Shown piece after piece: positions 16,952-25,006 of a stretch of 64,000 nt of DNA. The position numbers were made by a program, and so were the translations under genes. Within the stretch, counting starts at the first letter, position 1; each line of letters begins with the position of its first letter. The stretch is from positions 310,001 through 374,000 of the forward strand of contig NZ_JACIEJ010000002.1 of assembly GCF_014196795.1 (NCBI RefSeq), read 5' to 3'. The DNA comes from Sagittula marina (GTDB taxonomy: Bacteria; Pseudomonadota; Alphaproteobacteria; Rhodobacterales; Rhodobacteraceae). The notes under the pieces were generated by a model. It had not been told where the DNA came from, ran no database searches, and worked only from the letters and a program-made list of their open reading frames with translations.

Positions 16952-17389
16952 TCAGGCATGGGTATGGCAAGGCGTGTCCCTCTCGATGCCATCCAACACG
17001 CGCATCAGCGCGTCGAAGTCGGTGCAGATATGGGTGATGCCGTGTCCGTGAAGCGTGTCTTCCAATGCCTTGGAGAAATGCACCCAGGCCCGTCCGCCCA
17101 GGATCACCGGCACCCGCGCCTGTCCTTGCGCGAGCGCGTCGCTCAACCCTTCGAGATCTTCGCAGGCGGCGCCGTTGTTGTTGGAAATCACGATGGCGCG
17201 GATGTCGGCCTGCGCACCAGCCGCCGCGACGAAGGCCTCTGGCGTGTTCGAACACCGCAGGTTCACCACGCGATAGCCGTTCTCCTCCAGCAACAGTTTG
17301 ACAAGGAACAGCGGCACGACATGCGGGTCACTGCTGGTGGACCCCAGTACGATTGTTCCCTTGGTGTTCGGTGCAGGCTGCATGTGCAT
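16952..17389 (-). CDS. glmS: glutamate mutase sigma (B12-binding) subunit
   Basis: 145 residues from the ATG at 17389; 17383 is also possible. It shows the cobalamin-binding Rossmann fold: TIVLGSTSSDPHVVP near the N-terminus corresponds to the family's DxHxxG, with the cobalt-ligating histidine kept but the glycine replaced by proline. VISNNNG stands at the SxL position and ILGG supplies the later glycines. It is followed directly by the epsilon subunit. The name clashes with glucosamine synthase glmS; here it means the mutase subunit. Altered B12-loop geometry is an inference from the Pro substitution. Confidence 0.88.
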   Translation of the reverse strand: MHMQPAPNTKGTIVLGSTSSDPHVVPLFLVKLLLEENGYRVVNLRCSNTPEAFVAAAGAQADIRAIVISNNNGAACEDLEGLSDALAQGQARVPVILGGRAWVHFSKALEDTLHGHGITHICTDFDALMRVLDGIERDTPCHTHA

Positions 17390-17391
17390 CG

Positions 17392-18699
17392 TCAGAATCC
17401 CCAAACCAGTTTCATTTCGACCTCGGCAGATCGGCGCACGAACTCGCTGTCCCGCGATCCGCTGCCACCGCTCATCGACACCGAAAAGCGACCCGCCGTG
17501 CCAATGGGTCGGCTGGCCTCGGCAAACCCGAAGGCGCTGCCGTCATCCAGTCCGCCCACCGCGCCCGCTGTCGCCGACCATTGGCCGATCTCTTCCAGAG
17601 AGCTGAGCGCAAAGGTCACGTAGTTTCGGCGCAGGTATTGGTCGGCATGGGCCTCCTGCGCGTCGCCCAGAAAATCCGCGTACCGGAAATTGCCGACCCG
17701 CAGGCCGGCCAGAACCGCATCTTCGGCCGACCTGAAGTCGCGCCATTCCGCGTCGGAATAGCCGTGCCCGTTGTACAAATATGCCGCCTCGGCCTGCCAT
17801 TTCGACGACACCGGAACCCGTGCGGCCAGCACCGTCTGATACGTCGGTGTGTCAGCCCCGGTGGCACGCAGCTCGCCGCCGCCGGGGCGCAGATCGGTCA
17901 TCGGCAAGCGCCGCCGGTCGGAGACGGTCCCTTCGAAAGACAAAATCGCCACCCCGACCGGCGCGTTGATGCCGAAACCGAATTCCGTGTCCGCATCATC
18001 GCGATGGATCACTTGTGCCGAGAGGTTGGCTTCGCCCCGTTGGGTTTCGTAGCGCAGGGCATAGAGCCAGGGATCATCTTCCGCGTGGGTCAGATCGTGC
18101 CCCTGTGACATGGCGATCAGGCTCAGGTGATGTGCTCCGACGTCAAAGCCCAACCGGGCAAAGGGATAGGCGTAATCCTCCCGCGTGTCGTCGGTGTCGA
18201 TCCGCGCGGCCTCTCGTGGTGACAGGTCCAGTACATGCGCCAATTCGGTAAAGCTGTGGGCAAAGTACTCCTTGCCCAGAGAGGCCCGCAGGCGGCTGCC
18301 CTGCGGCGCAAAGGACAGGACGGCACGTTGCAGGAGAAGATCGGTCTCGCCCTCTTCGAAATGTGCGACGCCCCGACCGAGGAAATCGAACCCGGCGCCC
18401 ATCTGCGTGTCGATATCCACGGCGAGGCTGGCAAAGCTCAACGCGCCTGCATCGTCGACCAGGCTGTCGAGAGGCCCGCCCATGGTTTCGCGGCGCAGGC
18501 CAAGGCCAAATTCAAACCGGACCGGGCGTGTGTCGGTGACGTCGCTCCAATTCGTGTCGTCGCCGGTGCCTTCGGGAATGGCCTGCAAGTCCAGCGGGAT
18601 GTCCACGTTGTCCTGCGCCAGGGTCGGGCTGGCACAGCCCAGCAGGACCGCACCCTGCAAGACCGTGCCAAGCAAGCGCTTATGCAGCCGGGCGCGCAT
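17392..18699 (-). CDS. outer-membrane beta-barrel protein (unknown family)
   Basis: 435 residues with a signal peptide ending near TLAQD, then many alternating amphipathic strands rich in Tyr, Phe, Arg and Gly, ending in a strand with terminal Phe (MKLVWGF), the classic signal for outer-membrane barrel assembly. The ATG at 18699 overlaps the dehydrogenase stop; a GTG at 18702 is the alternative. The signal region also contains LLGC, so lipoprotein processing cannot be fully excluded. In the operon it would provide the outer-membrane step of export or a receptor for the product. No family name is assigned. Confidence 0.78.
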   Translation of the reverse strand: MRARLHKRLLGTVLQGAVLLGCASPTLAQDNVDIPLDLQAIPEGTGDDTNWSDVTDTRPVRFEFGLGLRRETMGGPLDSLVDDAGALSFASLAVDIDTQMGAGFDFLGRGVAHFEEGETDLLLQRAVLSFAPQGSRLRASLGKEYFAHSFTELAHVLDLSPREAARIDTDDTREDYAYPFARLGFDVGAHHLSLIAMSQGHDLTHAEDDPWLYALRYETQRGEANLSAQVIHRDDADTEFGFGINAPVGVAILSFEGTVSDRRRLPMTDLRPGGGELRATGADTPTYQTVLAARVPVSSKWQAEAAYLYNGHGYSDAEWRDFRSAEDAVLAGLRVGNFRYADFLGDAQEAHADQYLRRNYVTFALSSLEEIGQWSATAGAVGGLDDGSAFGFAEASRPIGTAGRFSVSMSGGSGSRDSEFVRRSAEVEMKLVWGF

Positions 18700-20516
18700 C
18701 ACGCGGCCTGCGTCTTGGCCAGTTGCGTGGCCACGACGTCTTGCATTTCGCCCGCGATGGCGCGCAGCGAGGCGGCAGACTGGGGCAGACGGCGCCGCAG
18801 GAAATGGCGCGCGATGTCGACCTTGTCGGCATAAAAAGCCGCGTCGGCGTCGCCGGATGCCAGGGCTTTCAGGGCAATCTCGGCCGCCTCCAGCAGATGC
18901 CAGGCAATCACGATGTCCCCCAGCGCCGCCTGCAATTCGACCGCGAATTGCGGCACGTCATTCATGCGTTGATACCGCACGCAGTCGCGGGCCGCGGCGG
19001 TGGCATCGCCCAGCGCGGCAAGCGCGTCGCGCAGGTTGTGCACGTCCTTGTCCAAAGCACCGGTCGCCTCTGCCCTGGCAAGAGTGTCTTCGATCGCGGC
19101 GCGCAGCGTGTTCAGCCGTTTTGGCTGCACGCACATGCCCAGCTTGTCACGGAACAAAAACAGCGCCTGAATGTGGTTGGTGCCTTCCCAGATCGACAGC
19201 ACCTTGCAATCCCGCGCATTCTGTTGCGCCGGGTAATCGCGCGTGAAGCCGACGCCGCCGTGGGTCTGGATCGCCGTCTCGCAAACCACCCAGGCCTTGT
19301 CCGAGGTGTAGGCCTTGACGATGGGCAGGAGAACTTCGGAGATGTCATCGGCCGCGCGTCGCAGATCCTCGGGCTGGCTGGGGTCATCTTCGAAGGATTG
19401 ATACAGCCCCAGTCGCGCAATCATCGCCCGGCAGCCAGAGGTGTAGGCAGCCATGTCCAGCCGCATCCGACGCACATCGGGATGTTCGGCAATGGGCAGG
19501 CTGGGCGCGCGGGCACTCATCGCCCGATCGAACCGCTTGCCCTGCACCCGTTGCTGCGAATAGGCGACCGAGGTTTCATGCGCCGAACTGGCCAGCCCCA
19601 GGGCAAAGATGCCGGTCGAAATCCGGGCCGGTTTCATCATCATCATCAACTGCTGAAGCCCGGTCCCCTCCATGCGACCCAGCAGGAACGCCTGGGTTTC
19701 GACGCCGTCTTCGCCAAACAGCAGATGCGTGTTTGCACAGCCCTTGAAGCCCATCTTGGTCACGACTTCGTTCACGCGGATGCCATTGTCGATGCGGTGC
19801 GCGCCGGCCTCGTCGATGCGGTAGCGCGGAACGAGGAAGCACGACAGACCGGCCATGCCCGTCTGCTTCGGGTCGGTGCGCGCCAGAACGAAATAATAGA
19901 TATTGTCCGTCATTTCGTGGCTGCCTGCCGAAATCAGCCATTTGTGACCGGTCAGCAGATAGCGCCCGTCGTCCTGTTTGGTGGCAAGGGCCGAAAGCTT
20001 GCTCAGGTCCGAGCCAGCCCCTTTTTCGGTAATGCACAGGCAGGCGGTTGCGCGCATGTCCTGCAAGGCCGGCCCGTAGGTGGCGTTCAGGTCATCGGAC
20101 CCATGTGCGCGCAGCAGTGATTTGGCCGGTTGGGAAAAGCCGACATAGGTCATGAAGGATGCATTGCCCGCCATGAACATCTCGATGATGAGGTTCTGAA
20201 CGATGGGCGGCATGGCGGTGCCTTGCGCCGCGCCGTCCTGCCACTGGGTCCACATCTCGGAAAACCCCTGGTAGAGGCCGGGATAGCTGTCGGGCAGCAC
20301 AACTTTGCCATCCGCCAGATAGGCTTCCTGTTCGTCCGTTTCCTTGTAGCTTTGCGCCAGCGGTCCCTCGGCCCATGCCCGGGCATTCGCCATGTTGGTC
20401 TGGATGATGTCGCGCTGCTCGGCGCTGTCGAGGCCCAGCGTTTCGTGGATGCGGAACTGTTCCCACAACAGAAAGTCCATGTCCCTCGCCGGGGCGGCAT
20501 ACGTCAATTTGTGCAT
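18699..20516 (-). CDS. acyl-CoA dehydrogenase, long form (DmdC-like architecture)
   Basis: 605 residues from the ATG at 20516. It shows an N-terminal cap, the FAD/substrate loop CLCITEKGAGSDLS, the middle beta domain, the helical C-terminal domain with QTHGGVGFTRDYP and the catalytic-base region WEGTNHIQAL, plus an additional C-terminal domain, as in long acyl-CoA dehydrogenases such as DmdC. It would introduce a 2,3-double bond into a CoA- or ACP-bound chain using FAD. Its motifs look intact, unlike the shorter homologue at 22804-23871. The partner electron acceptor is not in the window. Confidence 0.87.
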   Translation of the reverse strand: MHKLTYAAPARDMDFLLWEQFRIHETLGLDSAEQRDIIQTNMANARAWAEGPLAQSYKETDEQEAYLADGKVVLPDSYPGLYQGFSEMWTQWQDGAAQGTAMPPIVQNLIIEMFMAGNASFMTYVGFSQPAKSLLRAHGSDDLNATYGPALQDMRATACLCITEKGAGSDLSKLSALATKQDDGRYLLTGHKWLISAGSHEMTDNIYYFVLARTDPKQTGMAGLSCFLVPRYRIDEAGAHRIDNGIRVNEVVTKMGFKGCANTHLLFGEDGVETQAFLLGRMEGTGLQQLMMMMKPARISTGIFALGLASSAHETSVAYSQQRVQGKRFDRAMSARAPSLPIAEHPDVRRMRLDMAAYTSGCRAMIARLGLYQSFEDDPSQPEDLRRAADDISEVLLPIVKAYTSDKAWVVCETAIQTHGGVGFTRDYPAQQNARDCKVLSIWEGTNHIQALFLFRDKLGMCVQPKRLNTLRAAIEDTLARAEATGALDKDVHNLRDALAALGDATAAARDCVRYQRMNDVPQFAVELQAALGDIVIAWHLLEAAEIALKALASGDADAAFYADKVDIARHFLRRRLPQSAASLRAIAGEMQDVVATQLAKTQAA

Positions 20517-21442
20517 AGGAAAGTCTCTCCGTTGATGCGCCACTCGAAATAGAAATTCTCGCGGCCGAAAAAGCTGCGGTTCATGTACCAAAGCTCGGCC
20601 GGGAGATCGGGACCGGCCCCTTCGGCAATCACCATGGCCTCCAGCGCAGGGCGCGCTTCGCTGATCGGTTCGGGCTGCGGCGCATGGACAGGCGACACCG
20701 CGAAAATCCCGATGCGTCCCCCCGCCCCAAGGCAGGTCACGATAAGCGGGCGGCCCGTGTCTTCGGCCATCTGGTGCTGCAAATCCAGCAACGGACGCAC
20801 GGTCATGAAATGCCGTTCATCGCATTCGACCGTTTGCAGAAATTCTCGGCGTGCGGTGGGCCCAAGCTCGGCCAGCACCGCCTGCATCAGCCTGCGCGCA
20901 TAGCCCGACACGTTCTCGAAGGTGACGACACGGGCATCGGGGCACATCGCCTCCAATGCGTCCAGCCGCGCCACAAAGCTGCGCGCCAATTTGGATGTTC
21001 CGGAAAAACAGCTGGGCCGGGACAGGATCTCGCAATGATCGACCCGTGCCAGCGCACCCTCTGGTGTCTTTTGCAGGTCCAGAACATGCGCCGCATCCTG
21101 CGCGACAAACCCGTCGCCACCGGCCCCAAGCCTGGCCGAGTCCAGCGTGTGCTGGACGTAATCGCTGGGCGTTTCCAGGGCCAGGATCCGCGCCGAGTGC
21201 GCCGGGCTGTCAGCAAAGCGCATGACCGCCGCGAACAGCCCCGCGCAGCCGATCGACACAAGCGGAATGTCACCGCCATAGCCAATCGGTGCGCAATCGC
21301 GGATCACCTGCCGGGCGCGCTCTGTCTGCACGATGCCGATCTCGGCCGAGGAGGTGACGATATAGTCCTCGATCCCCGGGACGGGCGCCATCGGGCCGGA
21401 ATACGGCGTGATCGCAGTGATATAGCAGCCAGAGCGCATCAT
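20504..21442 (-). CDS. divergent ketosynthase III-like protein C
   Basis: 312 residues, starting with ATG at 21442 overlapping the previous stop (ATGATG). IPLVSIGCAGLFAAVM (Cys66) and RILALETPSDYVQHTLD fit the nucleophile and following strand of a KAS III fold. VVTFENVSGYARRLM stands where the family has PHQAN, so the histidine appears to be replaced by Glu; the Asn region is also not recognisable. It is more distant from proteins A and B than they are from each other. It could condense, transfer or cleave acyl chains with a changed mechanism. The fold assignment is by motif spacing only. Confidence 0.68.
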   Translation of the reverse strand: MMRSGCYITAITPYSGPMAPVPGIEDYIVTSSAEIGIVQTERARQVIRDCAPIGYGGDIPLVSIGCAGLFAAVMRFADSPAHSARILALETPSDYVQHTLDSARLGAGGDGFVAQDAAHVLDLQKTPEGALARVDHCEILSRPSCFSGTSKLARSFVARLDALEAMCPDARVVTFENVSGYARRLMQAVLAELGPTARREFLQTVECDERHFMTVRPLLDLQHQMAEDTGRPLIVTCLGAGGRIGIFAVSPVHAPQPEPISEARPALEAMVIAEGAGPDLPAELWYMNRSFFGRENFYFEWRINGETFLCTN

Positions 21443-21966
21443 GCCGCCGCCTTTGCCGCGGGGGCAATTCCCAGACCGCGCAGCCGGGTGGCCAGCCGCT
21501 GCATCGCCTCCGTGCCGTCCTCGGGCGCGTTCCACCACAGCAGCGACAGTCCGTTGTCGGCCGCCTCGACGGTGTGGCGGACAAAGCGCTCCCGGATCAC
21601 CAGAACCTGAACGCCGGTTTTGGCAAGGCGGACCGCCTCGTCCTCCGGATCGTTGAGAAACAGCACATTGGTGCCAAAGAAGTCCGCAGGGAGCCGCACG
21701 ACCGACGGCATCCGGGAATTTATCAGGATCTCGTCAATCTCGGGGCCACATCCGGCGCGCACTTCGCCCAGAATGGCCGCCAACAAGGCATAGTGATCGG
21801 GGTAGGTCACAAAGGCCCGCGCTGTTCGCGCGCGGCCCATCAGTCTGTAACTGTCGAAATCGAGGGCGTCGTAGAAAGGCGGGACATAGCTTTGGGCACG
21901 GGTCGGTTTGCCCGCATTCCACGCCCGGCACAGCTGACCTTCAAATGTCACAGGCGACCGCGTCAT
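21439..21966 (-). CDS. ketosynthase-associated small protein B (unknown family)
   Basis: 175 residues from the ATG at 21966, overlapping the stop of ketosynthase-like B. It is paralogous to 6668-7189 in length, order of segments and the VQVLVIRERFVRHTVE / LSLLWWNA pattern. It has no signal peptide. Being repeated after both 284-residue ketosynthase-like proteins, it is probably an obligate partner. The family is not recognised. Confidence 0.75.
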   Translation of the reverse strand: MTRSPVTFEGQLCRAWNAGKPTRAQSYVPPFYDALDFDSYRLMGRARTARAFVTYPDHYALLAAILGEVRAGCGPEIDEILINSRMPSVVRLPADFFGTNVLFLNDPEDEAVRLAKTGVQVLVIRERFVRHTVEAADNGLSLLWWNAPEDGTEAMQRLATRLRGLGIAPAAKAAA

Positions 21967-22817
21967 GCTGCGTCCTCCCGCTCGGCGGCATCTAACGGCG
22001 CACGAAACCCGGACAGGATCGCCTGATCCAGCACGACATCCGACAGCGCCCAATACCCGCGCAATGATGCCGACGTGGCGCAATGGACAGAGCCCGGCAC
22101 GATGTCACCCCGGTCGATCTCGTCGATGAAGCTGATCCAGGTGTCGGAGCCAAAACAATGGCCCCACGCGCCATGCAGGTCGCGCATCATCCGGTCTTTC
22201 GGCAGGAAATGGCTGTAAATTCCCGCCATCTCGGGCGGCAGGAACGGCACGTTTGCCCGCCCGCCCTCCGAGGTGCTCAACCATTTGCGCAGATCGGCGC
22301 AATACTCGCCCATGCCCTGCACGGATTTGGCCACATTGACCGACAGGGCCACCTGGTCTGCGGGTGGCAGGGTCAACAGCACTGTCGAAACCCCGAAGCC
22401 GGACGGTCCCCAGTTGTCGTTCTTGCGCCAGAAACTGATGTCCAGCACGTTGAGATCCGCGACCACGATCAGAACACGCCCCCCCTGCGGCAAGCGGCGT
22501 CGGGCATAATCCAGCGCAAAACCCCAGCCCGCGCACTCATACGACGCCGTAAACCCGCGCGGCACCAAGGGCGTGTGCCGGGCGATGGCCGCAGCAATCA
22601 GTGGCCAGCTCAGGTAGCCGGACACAAAGGGCATATCCATGATCGTGCTGACCGCCATGACGAAATCCACTTGCGGGCTGTCATGCGCGGTCATGGTCTG
22701 CGCGATCTCGGCACCGATCAGGTCGCCCACGATGCGACTCGCATTCTCGCCGCTGTCGCGTTCGGCCACCGGCAAATGCGGCACCGGGCGATAGTGGATG
22801 CCCTCAAGCCGCAACAT
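21963..22817 (-). CDS. divergent ketosynthase III-like protein B
   Basis: 284 residues from the ATG at 22817, the same length as protein A (7186-8040). FTASYECAGWGFALDYA matches the KAS III nucleophile helix, with Cys95. NWGPSGFGVSTVLLTL corresponds to the glycine-rich strand pair and WGHCFGSDTW may supply the histidine. The position of the family's catalytic Asn reads ATSASL. The match to KAS III is clearer than for protein A. It lies directly before its small partner and after the dehydrogenase-like gene. A carbon-carbon or carbon-nitrogen bond-forming role is likely but unproven. Confidence 0.78.
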   Translation of the reverse strand: MLRLEGIHYRPVPHLPVAERDSGENASRIVGDLIGAEIAQTMTAHDSPQVDFVMAVSTIMDMPFVSGYLSWPLIAAAIARHTPLVPRGFTASYECAGWGFALDYARRRLPQGGRVLIVVADLNVLDISFWRKNDNWGPSGFGVSTVLLTLPPADQVALSVNVAKSVQGMGEYCADLRKWLSTSEGGRANVPFLPPEMAGIYSHFLPKDRMMRDLHGAWGHCFGSDTWISFIDEIDRGDIVPGSVHCATSASLRGYWALSDVVLDQAILSGFRAPLDAAEREDAA

Positions 22818-23871
22818 CACGGAACCTCTTGTTGCGCTGGTAGATTTCAAAGAAACAGCGGTAGGAGCTGCCCTCCATCTTGGACAGCGAGATCAGGTCG
22901 CGCGCGTCGTTCTGGCCGGGCACCAGACCGTTCACCACCAGATGCAGCCAGGTTTCGTTGGCGATCCATTTCAGGGCCATCGCCTGATCTTCGGAATGCT
23001 TGTCGAAATGCGGTTTGGCGGATTGGTTGCGCGCTGCCTCGGACAGGTACGCGACCGCCGCCGATGCAACCGCGTCCAGTCGCAGACGACCGCGATCCTC
23101 AAGCCAGCGCACATGCGCGACCAGCGCCTGTATCAGGAACGGCCGCGCCAGTGACAAAAACACCTTGGAAGAAATCGGACCGCCGCTGCGCAGCACCCAG
23201 TCGGGGTCAGCCTGGTCCACCGCCATTTTTACATCGCCGAGCGGCAAATGCCCGTCAAAGAACGCAGGACCCGACAGGCAGGTTTCAGCGGTGGCATAGA
23301 CCCCGGGTGGAACCAGAACCGGCGCCATCACCATGGATTTGCCCTGGCGCACGATAATGATGCCAAAGTCCGATCGGTTGGCATTCATCGACCAGACCTT
23401 GTCGACCGTCAGGCGCGGTGGCGTGTCGGTGCTGATCTCTGACAGCCACTGGGTGGCCAGCGGGCCGCCCCGGTCGGTCATCGCGAAACAGGCGGTCAAC
23501 CCCGCATCGACCCATTCTTGCACCCTCGCTTTCTGCGTCTCGGTTCCCGACAGGTCGATCATCACCGACCCCAAAAGGCCAAAGAAGCGCGCGCTGTGCG
23601 GCCCGAAACCGGTCTCGCGCACCTCGTCGATCAGCGCCCGGATGGCGTGCAGCACATCGGGTTGCGGCAGTGGGGTTTTCACGCGGCTTTCGCCGACATC
23701 GCGGAAGGGGTGGAAATCCTCTTCGACCACCATTGCGCTATCGGTCAGTCGCGCCGCAGAGGCCGCCAGCAATTGGCGCACCGCGTCAGGGGCCTCGGTG
23801 TGGCGGCCGAGGGCCGCCAGCGCGGGTCCGGCCAGGCAGTCGCCAATCGGGTTCGTGACATCAAACGACAT
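22804..23871 (-). CDS. acyl-CoA dehydrogenase-like protein, shortened
   Basis: 355 residues from the ATG at 23871, overlapping the decarboxylase stop. CFAMTDRGGPLATQWL aligns with the flavin-loop motif of acyl-CoA dehydrogenases (FALTE-x-GAGSD), but the glutamate is Asp and the GAGSD part is changed. The usual catalytic EGT region is not recognisable. It may bind FAD weakly or not at all, and may be a partner of the intact dehydrogenase at 18699-20516 or an oxidase with another substrate. The family call is moderate. Confidence 0.62.
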   Translation of the reverse strand: MSFDVTNPIGDCLAGPALAALGRHTEAPDAVRQLLAASAARLTDSAMVVEEDFHPFRDVGESRVKTPLPQPDVLHAIRALIDEVRETGFGPHSARFFGLLGSVMIDLSGTETQKARVQEWVDAGLTACFAMTDRGGPLATQWLSEISTDTPPRLTVDKVWSMNANRSDFGIIIVRQGKSMVMAPVLVPPGVYATAETCLSGPAFFDGHLPLGDVKMAVDQADPDWVLRSGGPISSKVFLSLARPFLIQALVAHVRWLEDRGRLRLDAVASAAVAYLSEAARNQSAKPHFDKHSEDQAMALKWIANETWLHLVVNGLVPGQNDARDLISLSKMEGSSYRCFFEIYQRNKRFRDVAA

Positions 23872-25006
23872 AGGTGTCGGCCCCTCCAAGCTGCAGAAAA
23901 TTGTTCATCGAATAGGTGCGCGTGTAGGCCCCGCAATTGTCGAAGATCAGGACATCCCCTGCCTCGACAGCGCCTGCGACCTTGCCGATCACGTCGTCGC
24001 GGCTGCATGTGGATCCGCAGATGATGGTGCTGGCACCGTCCGGCAGCGGTGCGACATCGCGGTTCAGCACGCGCGGTACACGATACCTGCGCATCATGTT
24101 TTCCGTCTGCGCCAGCAAAAACGCCTGTGCCATGCCGCCGTCGCAAATGGCGTAGGGTTGACCCATGACGGTCTTGACCTGTTGCACCCGCACGGCGAAG
24201 ACACCGCAATCGGCAAAGATCGCGCGCCCGAATTCGTGGATCAGGCGGCAGCGCCCCGGCAGCTCGGTCAGCAACGCGCGGTAGCTGTCGAAATCATGCC
24301 CCAGTTCGGGCCAGTTTTCCTCCAGACCGCCACCGAGATTCAGCACCTCAAGGTCATGGCCAAGGGCGTCCTCGATCTCGCGCACGGCATGCGTCATGGC
24401 AGCAACGACAAAGCGCGCGGCCTTGCGGAAGGTGTGCGGCCCCGCGTAAAGATGCAGGCCGTTGATTTTCAGGCCCAAACCCCGCGCCTTTTCGATGGCG
24501 GCGCGTGCCTGATCCAGATCCATGCCGAACTGATCGTCGCGCAGCGTTGGCGCATCCGGACAGATCTTGGCGATGATCTTGTTCGACAGGCGCAGGGTGA
24601 CCGGATTGATCTCCCGCTTACCCTTTAGCCGCGCAATCATGTCCAGATGTTCGGGCGTATCGACAATGAACGTCGCGCCTGCGCTGATCCCGGCGCGAAC
24701 CAGCGGATCATTCAAGGCGGGCGTATTGATAAAGACATTCGGCCCGGTCTTGCCGGCAATCATATGCAGTTCGCCGCGCGACGCGATCTCGATCCCGTCG
24801 TAATTGTCGGGCTCCAGCCGAAGCAGCAGATCCAACTGATTGGAGGCCTTGAACGAGATGATAACATCCGTTCCAAGCGCCGCCTTCAGGGCGGTGATCC
24901 GCGCGTTCACCGCATCGGCGTTGTAGACAAAGGCAGGGGTCTGGATGTCGGCGGGCGTCAACGCCGCCGCCCAATCCGTAGCGGCCTGTCTGGTTTGATC
25001 CAACAT
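23861..25006 (-). CDS. PLP-dependent decarboxylase B (ornithine/diaminopimelate fold III)
   Basis: 381 residues from the ATG at 25006 overlapping the ligase stop (TGATG). Fold-type III decarboxylase features are present: SFKASNQ with PLP lysine 53, SRGEL, HLYAGPH, LNLGGG, EFGRAIFADCG for phosphate binding, CGSTCSRDD with the active-site Cys and Asp, and FDNCGAYT near the C-terminus. It would decarboxylate an amino acid or an aminoacyl thioester. With glutamate mutase and an adjacent ligase, the most economical substrate is 3-methylaspartyl-ACP, giving a 3-amino-2-methylpropionyl thioester, as for the vicenistatin starter. That substrate is inference. Confidence 0.88.
   Translation of the reverse strand: MLDQTRQAATDWAAALTPADIQTPAFVYNADAVNARITALKAALGTDVIISFKASNQLDLLLRLEPDNYDGIEIASRGELHMIAGKTGPNVFINTPALNDPLVRAGISAGATFIVDTPEHLDMIARLKGKREINPVTLRLSNKIIAKICPDAPTLRDDQFGMDLDQARAAIEKARGLGLKINGLHLYAGPHTFRKAARFVVAAMTHAVREIEDALGHDLEVLNLGGGLEENWPELGHDFDSYRALLTELPGRCRLIHEFGRAIFADCGVFAVRVQQVKTVMGQPYAICDGGMAQAFLLAQTENMMRRYRVPRVLNRDVAPLPDGASTIICGSTCSRDDVIGKVAGAVEAGDVLIFDNCGAYTRTYSMNNFLQLGGADTYVV

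Noticed and set aside
16952-17255. N-terminal extension of the glutamate mutase epsilon subunit
   Set aside because: The extension runs through the sigma subunit gene in another frame and has no similarity to the family; TTG at 16949 is more plausible.
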